NCBI RefSeq assembly: GCF_030549525.1
Contig: NZ_CP130831.1
Coordinates: forward strand, 3,373,501 to 3,437,500
DNA: 64,000 bases
Reading direction: 5' to 3'
From: Stenotrophomonas sp. 704A1
GTDB taxonomy: Bacteria > Pseudomonadota > Gammaproteobacteria > Xanthomonadales > Xanthomonadaceae
Below are positions 42,614 to 50,078 of the stretch, piece by piece. The notes below the pieces were generated by a model that had not been told where the DNA came from, ran no database searches, and worked only from the letters and a program-made list of their open reading frames with translations. The translations under genes and the position numbers were made by a program. Numbering within the stretch: the first letter of the stretch is position 1; every line of letters begins with the position of its first letter.

Positions 42614-43000
42614 ATGGTCCGCGCAGCACCCGAGCCGCCATCGAGACCCGCTTTGGGCACCCGCCTGGCCCCTGTGGCCGCACAACCTGACGCTGAACCA
42701 GCACCCATCGACTGCCGCCGTTGTGACGCGGTCTGTTGCCGGCTGCCGGTGCTGCTGCAGCCCGGCGACCATGTGCCCGGCCAGTACCTTTCGCGCGACG
42801 CGCACGGCCGTGCCGTGATGGCGCGCAACGAGGAAGGCTGGTGCGCGGCGATCGATCCCTATCACCTGCGCTGCACGATCTACCCGCAGCGCCCGGCGAT
42901 CTGCCGCCAGTTTTCGATGGGCGGCGATGACTGCCGCCGCGAGCGGCAGGATTACCTGCGCCAGGCCGAGTCCTGTGCGCTTTCCTCCCCTTCCACCTGA
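42614..43000 (+). CDS. YkgJ-family cysteine cluster protein
   Basis: This 128-residue protein carries the Cys pattern of the YkgJ/CxxCxxCC family: CRRCDAVCCRLPVLL (about 34-48), then CAAIDPYHLRCTIYPQRPAICRQFSMGGDDC. Such clusters usually bind zinc or an iron-sulfur cluster; the biochemical role is unknown. The start ATG at 42614 has no clear ribosome site; the first 25 residues are poorly structured, so a later start is possible. A small basic protein gene follows after 11 nt with its own GGAG. Confidence 0.87.
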   Translation: MVRAAPEPPSRPALGTRLAPVAAQPDAEPAPIDCRRCDAVCCRLPVLLQPGDHVPGQYLSRDAHGRAVMARNEEGWCAAIDPYHLRCTIYPQRPAICRQFSMGGDDCRRERQDYLRQAESCALSSPST

Positions 43001-43011
43001 CAGGAGCCACC

Positions 43012-43194
43012 ATGCCCCGCAAGGCAAAGACCCCCGCGAAGGCCAGCAACAGCATCCGCAGTGAACGCAAGGGCGCATCCGCCAGCACCGTGGTCAGCAG
43101 CGATTCGATCGCTTCGGACCTGGCCGCGTTCCGCAAGAGCGGTGGCAAGATCGAAGTTCTCGGTACCACCTGGGCGCTGAAGAAAGCCAGCTGA
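43012..43194 (+). CDS. Small basic protein of unknown function
   Basis: This 60-residue protein has a Lys/Arg-rich first half (MPRKAKTPAKASNSIRSERKGA) and a C-terminal block DLAAFRKSGGKIEVLGTTWALKK. I cannot name a family. CAGGAG lies about 6 nt before the ATG, and it is directly downstream of the YkgJ-type gene, so the two are likely co-transcribed. The basic tail pattern would fit a nucleic-acid or ribosome partner, but this is a guess from composition only. A strong hairpin follows. Confidence 0.75.
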   Translation: MPRKAKTPAKASNSIRSERKGASASTVVSSDSIASDLAAFRKSGGKIEVLGTTWALKKAS

Positions 43195-43205
43195 CCCTCC
43201 CCCGA

Positions 43206-43228
43206 CCGCGGCGGCGCTGCCGCCGCGG
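43206..43228. terminator. Hairpin between convergent genes
   Basis: CCGCGGCGGC (43206-43215) and GCCGCCGCGG (43219-43228) form a perfect 10-bp stem with a GCT loop between the small basic protein (+) and the DUF4097 gene (-). No T-run follows. Confidence 0.5.
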
Positions 43229-43243
43229 CCTGCCGGGTCGCGC

Positions 43244-44122
43244 TCAGCGATCCAGGCGCACCTGCACGCTTCCCGAATGCGACTGCACGCGGATATCGCC
43301 GTCGCCACTGCCCAGCCGCGCGTCCAGCCGGCTGCCAGGGCCGTAGCGTGGGCGTTCCACCGTGCCGGCATCGCTGTTGATCGAACCACTGAAGCTGTTC
43401 ACCGACAGCTGCGCCGATACCGTGCGCGGCAGGCGCAGCTTGACCGAGGCACTGACTGATTCCACGTTGATGCGGCCTCCCGGAGCCAGGGCCGCGGCCG
43501 ACAGATCGATGCCGCCGGACACGGTCTCCACGACCAGGCGCTGGATCCTGCCGGCGTCGACGCCGACCTGGCCGGACACCGTCTGCGCTCCGATCTCGCC
43601 GGACACACCGCCCCCGGCCTCGATCCGGCCACTGACCGTGTTCACGTCCAGGCGGGTGGTCTGCAGCCGCGCAGTGACATCGCCGCTGACCGTGTTGAGC
43701 ACGCTGTCGCCACTGCGGCCGGACGCGCTGAGCGCGCCGCTGACCGTATCGGCCTGCAGGCGCCGCACATCGATACCGCTGATGTCCTGGTCCGCGCTGA
43801 CGGTGTTCAACAGCACCTCGACCGCACGCGGTACGTTGAGGATCAGCGTGGCGCCGCCGCTGTTGCCGCGGCGCGGGTACTCCACTTCCCAGCGGACCCG
43901 GTTGGCACTTTTCTCCTGGCGCAGCTGCAGGCCGTCACTGAGCGTGCCGGTAAGCTGCACGTCATTGCGGTCCCAGCCGCGCACGGTCACCTTGCCGGCC
44001 ACGTTGCTCAGTTCGATGCGGCCGCCCGCCGCGAGGGAGTGGCGCTCATCGACACGGGTCTCGGCCAGGGCCACGGCCGGGGTCAGCAGCAGCACCGCGC
44101 AGACGGAAAGAAGGGATCGCAT
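43244..44122 (-). CDS. DUF4097-type beta-strand repeat exported protein
   Basis: This 292-residue protein has a signal peptide ending at ALA (about residue 20). Most of the protein is a beta-helix-like series of short repeats of the kind SVSGDVTARLQTTRLDVNTVSG, with GIDV, NTVSG and SGS recurring, as in the DUF4097 (adhesin-like) family. Such proteins are exported and probably act as surface or periplasmic scaffolds. It is the third gene of an operon led by an ECF sigma factor, which suggests envelope-stress control. Confidence 0.87.
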   Translation of the reverse strand: MRSLLSVCAVLLLTPAVALAETRVDERHSLAAGGRIELSNVAGKVTVRGWDRNDVQLTGTLSDGLQLRQEKSANRVRWEVEYPRRGNSGGATLILNVPRAVEVLLNTVSADQDISGIDVRRLQADTVSGALSASGRSGDSVLNTVSGDVTARLQTTRLDVNTVSGRIEAGGGVSGEIGAQTVSGQVGVDAGRIQRLVVETVSGGIDLSAAALAPGGRINVESVSASVKLRLPRTVSAQLSVNSFSGSINSDAGTVERPRYGPGSRLDARLGSGDGDIRVQSHSGSVQVRLDR

Positions 44123-44133
44123 GGAGGGTCTCC

Positions 44134-44664
44134 TCAGGTTGTCATGCCGGCGGCGGCGTGAGCCGCCTGCCGGGTCAGTTCGAGCCGCAGCGCATAGGTA
44201 CGCTTGAGCTGTCCAAGCAGGTGCGGCGCCCGCGGATCCTGCGCCATGGCGGCGCGGATCTGCTCCGCGCTGCGGTCCAGTTCATGCAGTGCCGGCTGCC
44301 ATTCCGGTGCAGTGCCATCGGGCAACGCCGCCACCGCCTGCCGGTACTGTTCGGTCATGGCCGCGGCCTGCAGCTGCAGACCGCTGGGCGCAGGTGGCGG
44401 CACCGCCGACGGTGCATGCCGCCACGGTGCCACCGCGTAGACGGCGAGGCTGGCCGCCAGCGCGGCTCCCAGCGGCAACCACCGGCGCGCTTTCATCCGG
44501 CGCGGCAGCGCGACCACCGTGGCGGTGTCGGCTGGCGCGCGCGCGGGTCCGCGTGCTGGCAGGCGCGCCGACAACCGCGCCCAGCCATCCTCGGGAAGCA
44601 CACGTTCATCGGGCAACGCGCGCAGGCGTGCCAGCAGGTCGTGATCGGGGTCGTGCGTACTCAT
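44134..44664 (-). CDS. Membrane protein with anti-sigma-factor layout
   Basis: This 176-residue protein has a soluble N-terminal 65 residues, one transmembrane segment (WLPLGAALAASLAVYAVA, about 63-80) and a periplasmic Pro-rich then helical part. I see no zinc anti-sigma motif (HxxxCxxC), so this is not a ZAS-type protein. Its place directly after an ECF sigma gene, overlapping by 4 bp (ATGA), makes an anti-sigma role the best guess. Confidence 0.75.
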   Translation of the reverse strand: MSTHDPDHDLLARLRALPDERVLPEDGWARLSARLPARGPARAPADTATVVALPRRMKARRWLPLGAALAASLAVYAVAPWRHAPSAVPPPAPSGLQLQAAAMTEQYRQAVAALPDGTAPEWQPALHELDRSAEQIRAAMAQDPRAPHLLGQLKRTYALRLELTRQAAHAAAGMTT

Positions 44665-45239
44665 GTCATGTCTCCCAGGCGTGCGCGCAACAGACCGCGC
44701 GCACGGTGCAGCTGTGCTTTGGAACTACCGACCGCCATCTGCAGCTGGTCGGCGATTTCATGGTGTTTCCAGCCTTCGATATCGTGCAGCACCAGGACCG
44801 CGCGCGCACGCGGCGGCAAGGTGGCCAGCGCGCGTTCCAGATCGCGCTCGGTGCCGGCACAGCCATCCTGCACCGCCATCTCCGGCAGTCCGCCATCCAC
44901 GTCCTCCAGGCTGTCATGGTCGCGGCCACCGGCGCGTCCACGCAGCTCCATCAACGCCGCATTGACCCCCAGCCGGTGCAGCCAGGTCGACAGGCTGCTT
45001 TCGAAACGGAAGCCCGGCAAGGCCTTCCAGGCCTGCAGGAACGCTTCCTGCAGCGCGTCCTCGGCGCGCGCCTGCTGGCCGCCGCACAGGCGCCACAGCA
45101 CAGCGAACACCCGGGGCGCATGGCGGCGGTACAGCAGCTCGTACGCTGCGGTATCGCCGGACGCGGCTGCCCGCACCAGGGCAGGTTCGTCGATGGCGTC
45201 GTTGGCAGCAGGCGGCGCGGGCATGGTGGTGTCGAGCAT
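44661..45239 (-). CDS. ECF-type RNA polymerase sigma factor
   Basis: This 192-residue sigma factor has region 2 in ELLYRRHAPRVFAVLWRLCGGQQARAEDALQEAFLQAWKALPGFRFESSLSTWLHRLGVN (about 34-95) and region 4 in ALATLPPRARAVLVLHDIEGWKHHEIADQLQMAVGSSKAQLHRARGLLRARL (about 133-185). It directs transcription of a small regulon, probably envelope-related given its partners. The start is taken as the ATG at 45239; a second ATG at 45224 is possible. A candidate own promoter element ends only about 7 nt before 45239, so its mRNA would be nearly leaderless. Confidence 0.93.
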   Translation of the reverse strand: MLDTTMPAPPAANDAIDEPALVRAAASGDTAAYELLYRRHAPRVFAVLWRLCGGQQARAEDALQEAFLQAWKALPGFRFESSLSTWLHRLGVNAALMELRGRAGGRDHDSLEDVDGGLPEMAVQDGCAGTERDLERALATLPPRARAVLVLHDIEGWKHHEIADQLQMAVGSSKAQLHRARGLLRARLGDMT

Positions 45240-45245
45240 ATCCGT

Positions 45246-45271
45246 TGGATGCAGGCCTCCGGAAAAAGGTT
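45246..45271 (-). promoter_or_regulatory. Candidate ECF-type promoter of the sigma factor operon
   Basis: On the minus strand AACCTTTTT (45271-45263) is followed after 9 bp by TGCATCCA (45253-45246), directly upstream of the sigma gene. The same pair with the same spacing is found on the plus strand 30 bp away, which makes chance unlikely. AACC resembles the -35 of ECF promoters; the -10 is less certain. Confidence 0.5.
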
Positions 45272-45298
45272 TAGAGCAGCACGCACGGCGGCCCATGC

Positions 45299-45324
45299 AA
45301 CCTTTTTGCGGCCCGCTGCATCCA
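45299..45324 (+). promoter_or_regulatory. Candidate ECF-type promoter of the divergent lipoprotein gene
   Basis: AACCTTTTT (45299-45307), 9 bp, then TGCATCCA (45317-45324), an exact copy of the arrangement on the opposite strand. It ends 42 bp before the lipoprotein ATG at 45367, leaving room for a leader with a ribosome site. This suggests the divergent gene belongs to the same sigma regulon. Confidence 0.5.
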
Positions 45325-45366
45325 TCCACAGGTCCCCCCGCAGGCCCGCCCGGCCAGGAGCCTCCG

Positions 45367-45546
45367 ATGTCCCGTCCCACCTGTGCCGCCCTGCTGGCGA
45401 TCGCAACCTGCGTGCTGCTGCAGGCCTGCGACGTGTCCCTGCACTGGCGCACCGACAGCGGCCGCGCCTGCCTGCAGCAGCACCGCCAGGACGTGCTCTG
45501 CCTGGCCTGGGCGCAGGCGGTCGAAACCCCGGCACGCGCCGGGTAA
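45367..45546 (+). CDS. Small predicted lipoprotein
   Basis: This 59-residue protein has an N-terminal signal ending in a lipobox, LLQAC (Cys near residue 21), and a short mature part of about 39 residues with two further Cys (SGRACLQQHRQDVLCLAW). I do not recognise the family. CAGGAG lies about 7 nt before the ATG. It is divergent from the ECF sigma operon and seems to share its promoter type. Confidence 0.7.
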   Translation: MSRPTCAALLAIATCVLLQACDVSLHWRTDSGRACLQQHRQDVLCLAWAQAVETPARAG

Positions 45547-45581
45547 CATCAGGGCCCGTTCCCGCTGCACGCTGTCGCCCC

Positions 45582-46175
45582 ATGATGTTGTCGCTGAAAG
45601 ACCACCTGCCGGCCTGGACCCATCCCTGGCTGCATGACCTCGGGATCGCCCTGCAGATCCTGCTCACCCTGCTGGCCGCCTGGCTGCTGCGGGTGCTGGC
45701 GCGCCGCCTGATCCGCCGCTTCGCCGATCATTACACGCTGCCGCCGGAAATGGTGATGGGCGCACGCCGGATCACCAGCTTCGTGGTCTATTTCAGCGCA
45801 GTGCTGTACATCCTCAGCCTGCTGGGCGCGTCGCCGTCGGTGCTGTGGACGGCATTCACCGGCTTTGCCGCGGTGGGTGCGGTCGCCTTCTTCGCTGCCT
45901 GGAGCGTGCTGTCCAACATCTTCTGCACGCTGCTGATCTTCACCACGCGGCCGTTCCGCCTGCATGACTACATCGAGGTACTGGAAAACGGCGAGAAGCC
46001 GGGGCTGAAGGGACGCGTGATCGACGTCAACCTGATCTACACCACGCTGCAGGAAACCGGCGATGGCCATCAGGGTACGGTGCTGCAGCTGCCCAACAAC
46101 CTGTTCTTCCAGCGCACCGTGCGCCGTTGGCGCGATCCGGCACAGGCGCCGGGCGGCATCCAGGGCGACGGCTGA
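45582..46175 (+). CDS. Small MscS-type mechanosensitive channel family protein
   Basis: This 197-residue protein has three hydrophobic segments and the pore-lining helix of the MscS family, TGFAAVGAVAFFAAWSVLSNIFCTLLIF (about 85-115), followed by the start of the beta domain RPFRLHDYIEVLENGEKPGLKGRVIDVNLIYTTLQ and LQLPNNLFFQRTVRR. It is much shorter than E. coli MscS (286 residues) at the C terminus, as in the minimal MscS homologues. Two ATG codons (45582, 45585) are adjacent. It probably opens on membrane tension. Confidence 0.88.
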   Translation: MMLSLKDHLPAWTHPWLHDLGIALQILLTLLAAWLLRVLARRLIRRFADHYTLPPEMVMGARRITSFVVYFSAVLYILSLLGASPSVLWTAFTGFAAVGAVAFFAAWSVLSNIFCTLLIFTTRPFRLHDYIEVLENGEKPGLKGRVIDVNLIYTTLQETGDGHQGTVLQLPNNLFFQRTVRRWRDPAQAPGGIQGDG

Positions 46176-46217
46176 GGGTGTTTTTCCCTGCAGGGCTGCG
46201 CCCTGCAACGCGTCCGC

Positions 46218-46484
46218 TTACCTCAGCTGGCTGTCCTTGCTGCCGCGCCGGTTGTAACCACTGCTGGCCTGCGCGTCCTCGTCGTGCGCCTGCTGGCAGG
46301 CCACGCACAGGCGCACGCCGGGCACGGCCTGGCGCCGCGCCAACGGAATCGGCGCGTCGCATTCCTCACAGTGTTCCAGACCCGGTCCGCGGCGCAGCTG
46401 GCGCCGCGCGCGGGCAATCGCATCATCGACGGTGGCGTCTATCTGGTCCTGGACCGCGCCATCGCCCGCCCATCCGGTCGCCAT
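46218..46484 (-). CDS. TraR/DksA-type zinc-finger protein
   Basis: This 88-residue protein has the C4 zinc finger of the TraR/DksA family: HCEECDAPIPLARRQAVPGVRLCVACQQAHD (CxxC and CxxC 17 residues apart). The short helical N terminus resembles YbiI-like members rather than DksA, and there is no acidic coiled-coil tip of DksA. The ATG at 46484 has GGAGG 6 nt upstream; an ATG two codons earlier would lie right on that site. It may bind RNA polymerase. Confidence 0.9.
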   Translation of the reverse strand: MATGWAGDGAVQDQIDATVDDAIARARRQLRRGPGLEHCEECDAPIPLARRQAVPGVRLCVACQQAHDEDAQASSGYNRRGSKDSQLR

Positions 46485-46591
46485 GGCCATCCTCCGCAGG
46501 GGTGTCTGCCTGATATGGGGACGATACACCCCAGCGCAAACGGCAGCGCCGGGCCGTGCGCGGCGCACGTACCGGCCGGTTCAGCAACGCC

Positions 46592-47149
46592 TTACCAGAC
46601 CAGGTCGTCCGGCACCTGGAACTGGGCGTAGTAGGCATCGTCTTCGGCATTGCCGGTGGAGATCTCGGCCGTCGAGCCCGGCTGACCATGGTCGACGATG
46701 ATGGCCTCGGGGGCGCGTTCACGCACCTTCTCGGCGGCCGCGCGCGGCAGCAGCGCGTAGCCTTCGCCGTTGGCAACGATGACCAGTACGCCGACCGACA
46801 GAGCCTTGCGCAGCTTCGGATCGATCAGCAGGGTGCGGATCGCCGCGCCGTCACTGAAGCGGTACTCGTCATCGCCCTTGTGGGCCACGGCGTGGGCAGT
46901 GATGATCTGCTTCGCCTGCGCCTTCTGTTCAGCCAGCCTGGCCTGGGCATTGCGCTCGGCAGCCAATGCGCGGTCGCGCTCGATCTTTTCCGCCCGCGCG
47001 CGTTCAGCTTCACGCTGGACCTCGGCCGAGGTCGACGCCGCCTTGCCCTGGCGGGCCTTGGCCTGCTCGCGTGCCGCCGCGCTGGCCTGCGACTTCTTGG
47101 CCAGGCCGGCCTTGAGCAATTGTTCCTGCAGCGCGTTGGGCTTTGCCAT
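46592..47149 (-). CDS. DUF2058 (YaiL-like) protein
   Basis: This 185-residue cytoplasmic protein has a Lys/Ala/Glu-rich coiled-coil half (about 5-80: LLKAGLAKKSQASAAAREQ ... AERNAQARLAEQKAQAK) and a compact second half with YRFSDGAAIRTLLIDPKLRKALSVGVLVIV and YALLPRAAAEKVRERAPEAII. This is the DUF2058/YaiL nucleoprotein-like family of gamma-proteobacteria. Function unknown. The start at 47149 is preferred to longer in-frame starts because the family begins at MAKPNALQEQLLKAG. Confidence 0.92.
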   Translation of the reverse strand: MAKPNALQEQLLKAGLAKKSQASAAAREQAKARQGKAASTSAEVQREAERARAEKIERDRALAAERNAQARLAEQKAQAKQIITAHAVAHKGDDEYRFSDGAAIRTLLIDPKLRKALSVGVLVIVANGEGYALLPRAAAEKVRERAPEAIIVDHGQPGSTAEISTGNAEDDAYYAQFQVPDDLVW

Positions 47150-47210
47150 GGTCGATGCGTACCGCGTGTAATCTGGATGCCCCATTCTACCGACGCGCCG
47201 ACGCCCCTGC

Positions 47211-47711
47211 ATGGCTGTCCTGAAGTACCTCACCGGCTACCCCGAACCCCTGGTCGCACAGGTCAGCGATCTGCTGGCGCAGGGCAAGCTCGGCCCCTGG
47301 CTGCAGCAGCGCTATCCGGATCCGCACGAGGTGCGCAGCGACCGCCAGCTGTACGACTACACCCAGGACATGAAAGACCGTTACCTGCGCAAGTCGGTGC
47401 CGCTCAACAAGGTCTGCTACGACAACACGCTGGAAGTGATCAAGCACGCCCTGGGCACGCACACGGCCATTTCCCGCGTGCACGGTGGCCGGCTCAAGGC
47501 CAGCCGCGAGATCCGCATCGCCACCGTGTTCCGGCAGGCGCCGGCCGCGTTCCTGCGCATGATCGTGGTGCACGAACTGGCACACCTGAAGGAGGCCGAC
47601 CACAACAAGGCCTTCTACCAGTTGTGCCAGCACATGGAGCCGGACTACCTGCAGCTCGAGTTCGATACCCGCCTGTACCTGACCGAGCTGGCCCACCGTG
47701 GCCAGCGCTGA
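47211..47711 (+). CDS. YgjP/WLM-type zinc metallopeptidase-like protein
   Basis: This 166-residue protein has the zincin signature HELAHLKEADHNKAFYQL near residue 122, matching the YgjP-like/WLM metallopeptidases (HExxHxxxxxHxxxF). The region before it, AISRVHGGRLKASREIRIATVFRQAPAAFLRMIVVHELAHL, is typical. The N-terminal 70 residues with KDRYLRKSVPL belong to the gamma-proteobacterial form. The target is unknown. It is followed after 48 bp by a pseudouridine synthase. Confidence 0.9.
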   Translation: MAVLKYLTGYPEPLVAQVSDLLAQGKLGPWLQQRYPDPHEVRSDRQLYDYTQDMKDRYLRKSVPLNKVCYDNTLEVIKHALGTHTAISRVHGGRLKASREIRIATVFRQAPAAFLRMIVVHELAHLKEADHNKAFYQLCQHMEPDYLQLEFDTRLYLTELAHRGQR

Positions 47712-47759
47712 ACCGGCGTAGGGGCTACACTGCGCGCCCCCCTGCCCGACCTTTCCGCC

Positions 47760-48458
47760 ATGGAACCGACCCGCCTCGACAAACGCCTCGCCGCCCTGCT
47801 CGGCATCCCGCGCGGTGAAGCACGGCGTTACATCGAAGGCGGCTGGGTCAGTGTCGATGGCGAGGTGGTGGAACAACCGCAGCGCCCGGTGGACGAGCTC
47901 GCCAGCATCGTGGTCAACGAGCAGGCCAGCGACAGCAAGGCCGAGCGCGCCAGCATGCTGCTGCACAAGCCGGCCGGCGTGCCGGCGGAGGCGCTGTGCG
48001 CGATGGTCCGTGCCGATACCCGCAGCGAACTCGATGCCAGTGCCGTGCGTCCGCTGCAGCGGCATTTCCATGGCCTGCAGCTGGCCGCGTCACTGCCGGC
48101 CGATGACAGCGGGCTGGTGGTGGTCAGCCAGGATCCGGCGGCGCTGGCCCACCTGCAGCGCAATCTCGGCCGGACGGAACAGGAATACCTGGTCGAGGTC
48201 GGCGAAGGCGGCCCGGAGCGCGGCCCCTGGCTGATGGCGCGCCTGCAGCATGAAGCCGGCGGCCCCAAGGTCAGCTGGCAGAGCGAGCAGCGCCTGCGCT
48301 TCGCCGGCAAGGGGCTGACCGCCAAGGGCCTGAAGAGCGCGGTGAGCGCAGCCGGCCTGCAGGTGCTGGGCGTGCGCCGCCTGCGCATCGGCCGCGTCGC
48401 GCTGGGCCCGCTGCCTGCGGGGCAGTGGCGCTACCTGGGCAGCGACGAGCGGTTCTGA
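47760..48458 (+). CDS. RsuA/RluB/E/F-family pseudouridine synthase homologue lacking the catalytic Asp
   Basis: This 232-residue protein starts with an S4 RNA-binding domain (RLDKRLAALLGIPRGEARRYIEGGWVSVDGEVVE), then the pseudouridine synthase fold with LLHKPAGV and GRTEQEYLVEV, and ends with RRLRIGRVALGPLPAGQWRYL. Where the family has G-R-L-D-x-D-(S/T)-x-G, this protein reads ASLPADDSG: Pro stands in place of the catalytic Asp and the preceding Arg is also lost. Either it binds RNA without modifying it, or a neighbouring Asp substitutes. Confidence 0.9.
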   Translation: MEPTRLDKRLAALLGIPRGEARRYIEGGWVSVDGEVVEQPQRPVDELASIVVNEQASDSKAERASMLLHKPAGVPAEALCAMVRADTRSELDASAVRPLQRHFHGLQLAASLPADDSGLVVVSQDPAALAHLQRNLGRTEQEYLVEVGEGGPERGPWLMARLQHEAGGPKVSWQSEQRLRFAGKGLTAKGLKSAVSAAGLQVLGVRRLRIGRVALGPLPAGQWRYLGSDERF

Positions 48459-48473
48459 CGGCAGGCAGGTGGC

Positions 48474-48496
48474 ATCCACGCATGGCGTGGATCTAC
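48474..48496 (-). repeat. SMAG-type REP palindrome
   Basis: ATCCACGC (48474-48481) and GCGTGGAT (48485-48492) form an 8-bp stem with an ATG loop and are flanked by CTAC, so the minus strand reads GTAG just before the hairpin. This is the SMAG repeat family described in Stenotrophomonas maltophilia, and is a good genus marker. It lies 11 bp before the PLD gene start. Confidence 0.75.
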
Positions 48497-48506
48497 CATC
48501 GGTACC

Positions 48507-50075
48507 ATGAGCCCGCGCAAACCCCTGTGGCGACGCCTGCTGCGCATCGCCGCGATCATCATCGCCGCCCTGCTCCTGCTGGTCCTGTCCGGTCTGCTGC
48601 TGGCCGACCACCTGGCACCGCAGGCACGCGGCGAAGCGTCGCATGTACTGCCGCTGCAGCCCGCGCAGACGTCCATCGACCGCCAGATGGTGGCATTGCA
48701 GGCCGCCCATCCGGGCCAGTCCGGCGTGGCGTTCCTGAGCGATGGCATGGACGCATTCGCGGCGCGCGCGATGATCACCGAACATGCTGGCCGCAGCCTC
48801 GACCTGCAGTACTACATCTGGCATGACGACCTGATCGGCCACCTGATGGCCAAGGCGCTGTATGACGCCGCCGAGCGCGGCGTGCGCGTGCGCATCCTGC
48901 TCGACGACATGAATGCCAAGGACAAGGATGCGCTGATGATGGCGCTGGACACGCATCCGAACATCGAGATCCGCCTGTACAACCCGTTCCGCAACCGCAG
49001 CGGCATCGCACGCACGCTGGAGCTGGTGCAACGCGCGTTCAGCGTGAACCATCGCATGCACAACAAGAGCTGGATCGCTGACGGACGCATTGCGATCGTC
49101 GGTGGCCGCAACATCGGCGAGGAGTACTTCAGCGCGCGCAGCGACGTGAACTTCCAGGACCTGGACCTGGTGGTGGCCGGGCCGGCGGTGCAGCAGGCCA
49201 ACCGGATCTTCGATGACTACTGGAACAGCGACGCGGCCATCCCCATCGCCGCGCTGGCCTTCCACACCGAGGCACAGCTCCGGCTGCTGGTGCGCGAGTC
49301 GGACCACGAAGCACAGCGTGAAGCGGCGCGGCCGTACCTGCAGCGGGTGGCCGACTCACGCCATCGCCAGCGCCCGAGTCCGGAGCCGCTGCACTGGAGC
49401 GGCGACGTGCAGATCGTGTCGGACCCGCCGATGAAGCACCGCGATGATGCGCGCGACGACTGGCTGGTCAGCGCGCTCGTCCAGCAGCTGCAGTCGACGC
49501 GCAACAAGGCACTGCTGATCTCACCCTACTTCGTGCCGGGCGCTGACGGGCTGGAAGGCCTGACGGCCATGGCGGGCCGTGGCGTGCAGGTGGGTGTGGT
49601 GACCAATTCGCTGGCGGCCAACGACGTGGCCGCCGTGCACGGCGGCTACATGGGGTACCGGGTGCCGCTGTTGAAGGCCGGGGTGCACCTGTACGAACTG
49701 AAGGCACATGGCCCGGCCGGTGGCAGCAGCCTGTTCGGCAGCAGCGGCGCCAGCCTGCACACCAAGGCGCTGCTGGTGGACGACCGGCGTGGCTTCGTCG
49801 GCTCGTTCAACCTCGACCCGCGTTCGGCCTATCTCAACACCGAGATGGGCGTCCTGTTCGACGATCCGGTGCTGGGTGCGCAGCTGCGCGCGGAGTACCT
49901 GCGCCTGGCCAGCCCCGCGCAGAGCTGGTGGCTGGCCGTGGACGGCGACGACCGCCTGCGCTGGCTGGAGCGCGAGCCGCCGCCCCACTGGGTGGCCAGC
50001 GAACCCGGCAGCGGTCCCGGCAAACGCTGGACGGCACGGGTGATCAGCTGGCTGCCGCTGGAGTCACAGCTGTAG
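48507..50075 (+). CDS. Phospholipase D family protein, ClsC-like cardiolipin synthase
   Basis: This 522-residue protein has a transmembrane segment near the N terminus (LLRIAAIIIAALLLLVLSGLLLAD) and two HxKxxxxD motifs: HNKSWIADGRIAIVGGRNIGEEYF (about 185) and HTKALLVDDRRGFVGSFNLDPRS (about 418). The layout (one anchor, two PLD motifs, about 520 residues) matches the ClsC/YmdC group that makes cardiolipin from phosphatidylglycerol and phosphatidylethanolamine. No ymdB-like partner gene is beside it. The substrate specificity is inferred from layout. Confidence 0.9.
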   Translation: MSPRKPLWRRLLRIAAIIIAALLLLVLSGLLLADHLAPQARGEASHVLPLQPAQTSIDRQMVALQAAHPGQSGVAFLSDGMDAFAARAMITEHAGRSLDLQYYIWHDDLIGHLMAKALYDAAERGVRVRILLDDMNAKDKDALMMALDTHPNIEIRLYNPFRNRSGIARTLELVQRAFSVNHRMHNKSWIADGRIAIVGGRNIGEEYFSARSDVNFQDLDLVVAGPAVQQANRIFDDYWNSDAAIPIAALAFHTEAQLRLLVRESDHEAQREAARPYLQRVADSRHRQRPSPEPLHWSGDVQIVSDPPMKHRDDARDDWLVSALVQQLQSTRNKALLISPYFVPGADGLEGLTAMAGRGVQVGVVTNSLAANDVAAVHGGYMGYRVPLLKAGVHLYELKAHGPAGGSSLFGSSGASLHTKALLVDDRRGFVGSFNLDPRSAYLNTEMGVLFDDPVLGAQLRAEYLRLASPAQSWWLAVDGDDRLRWLEREPPPHWVASEPGSGPGKRWTARVISWLPLESQL

Positions 50076-50078
50076 CGG

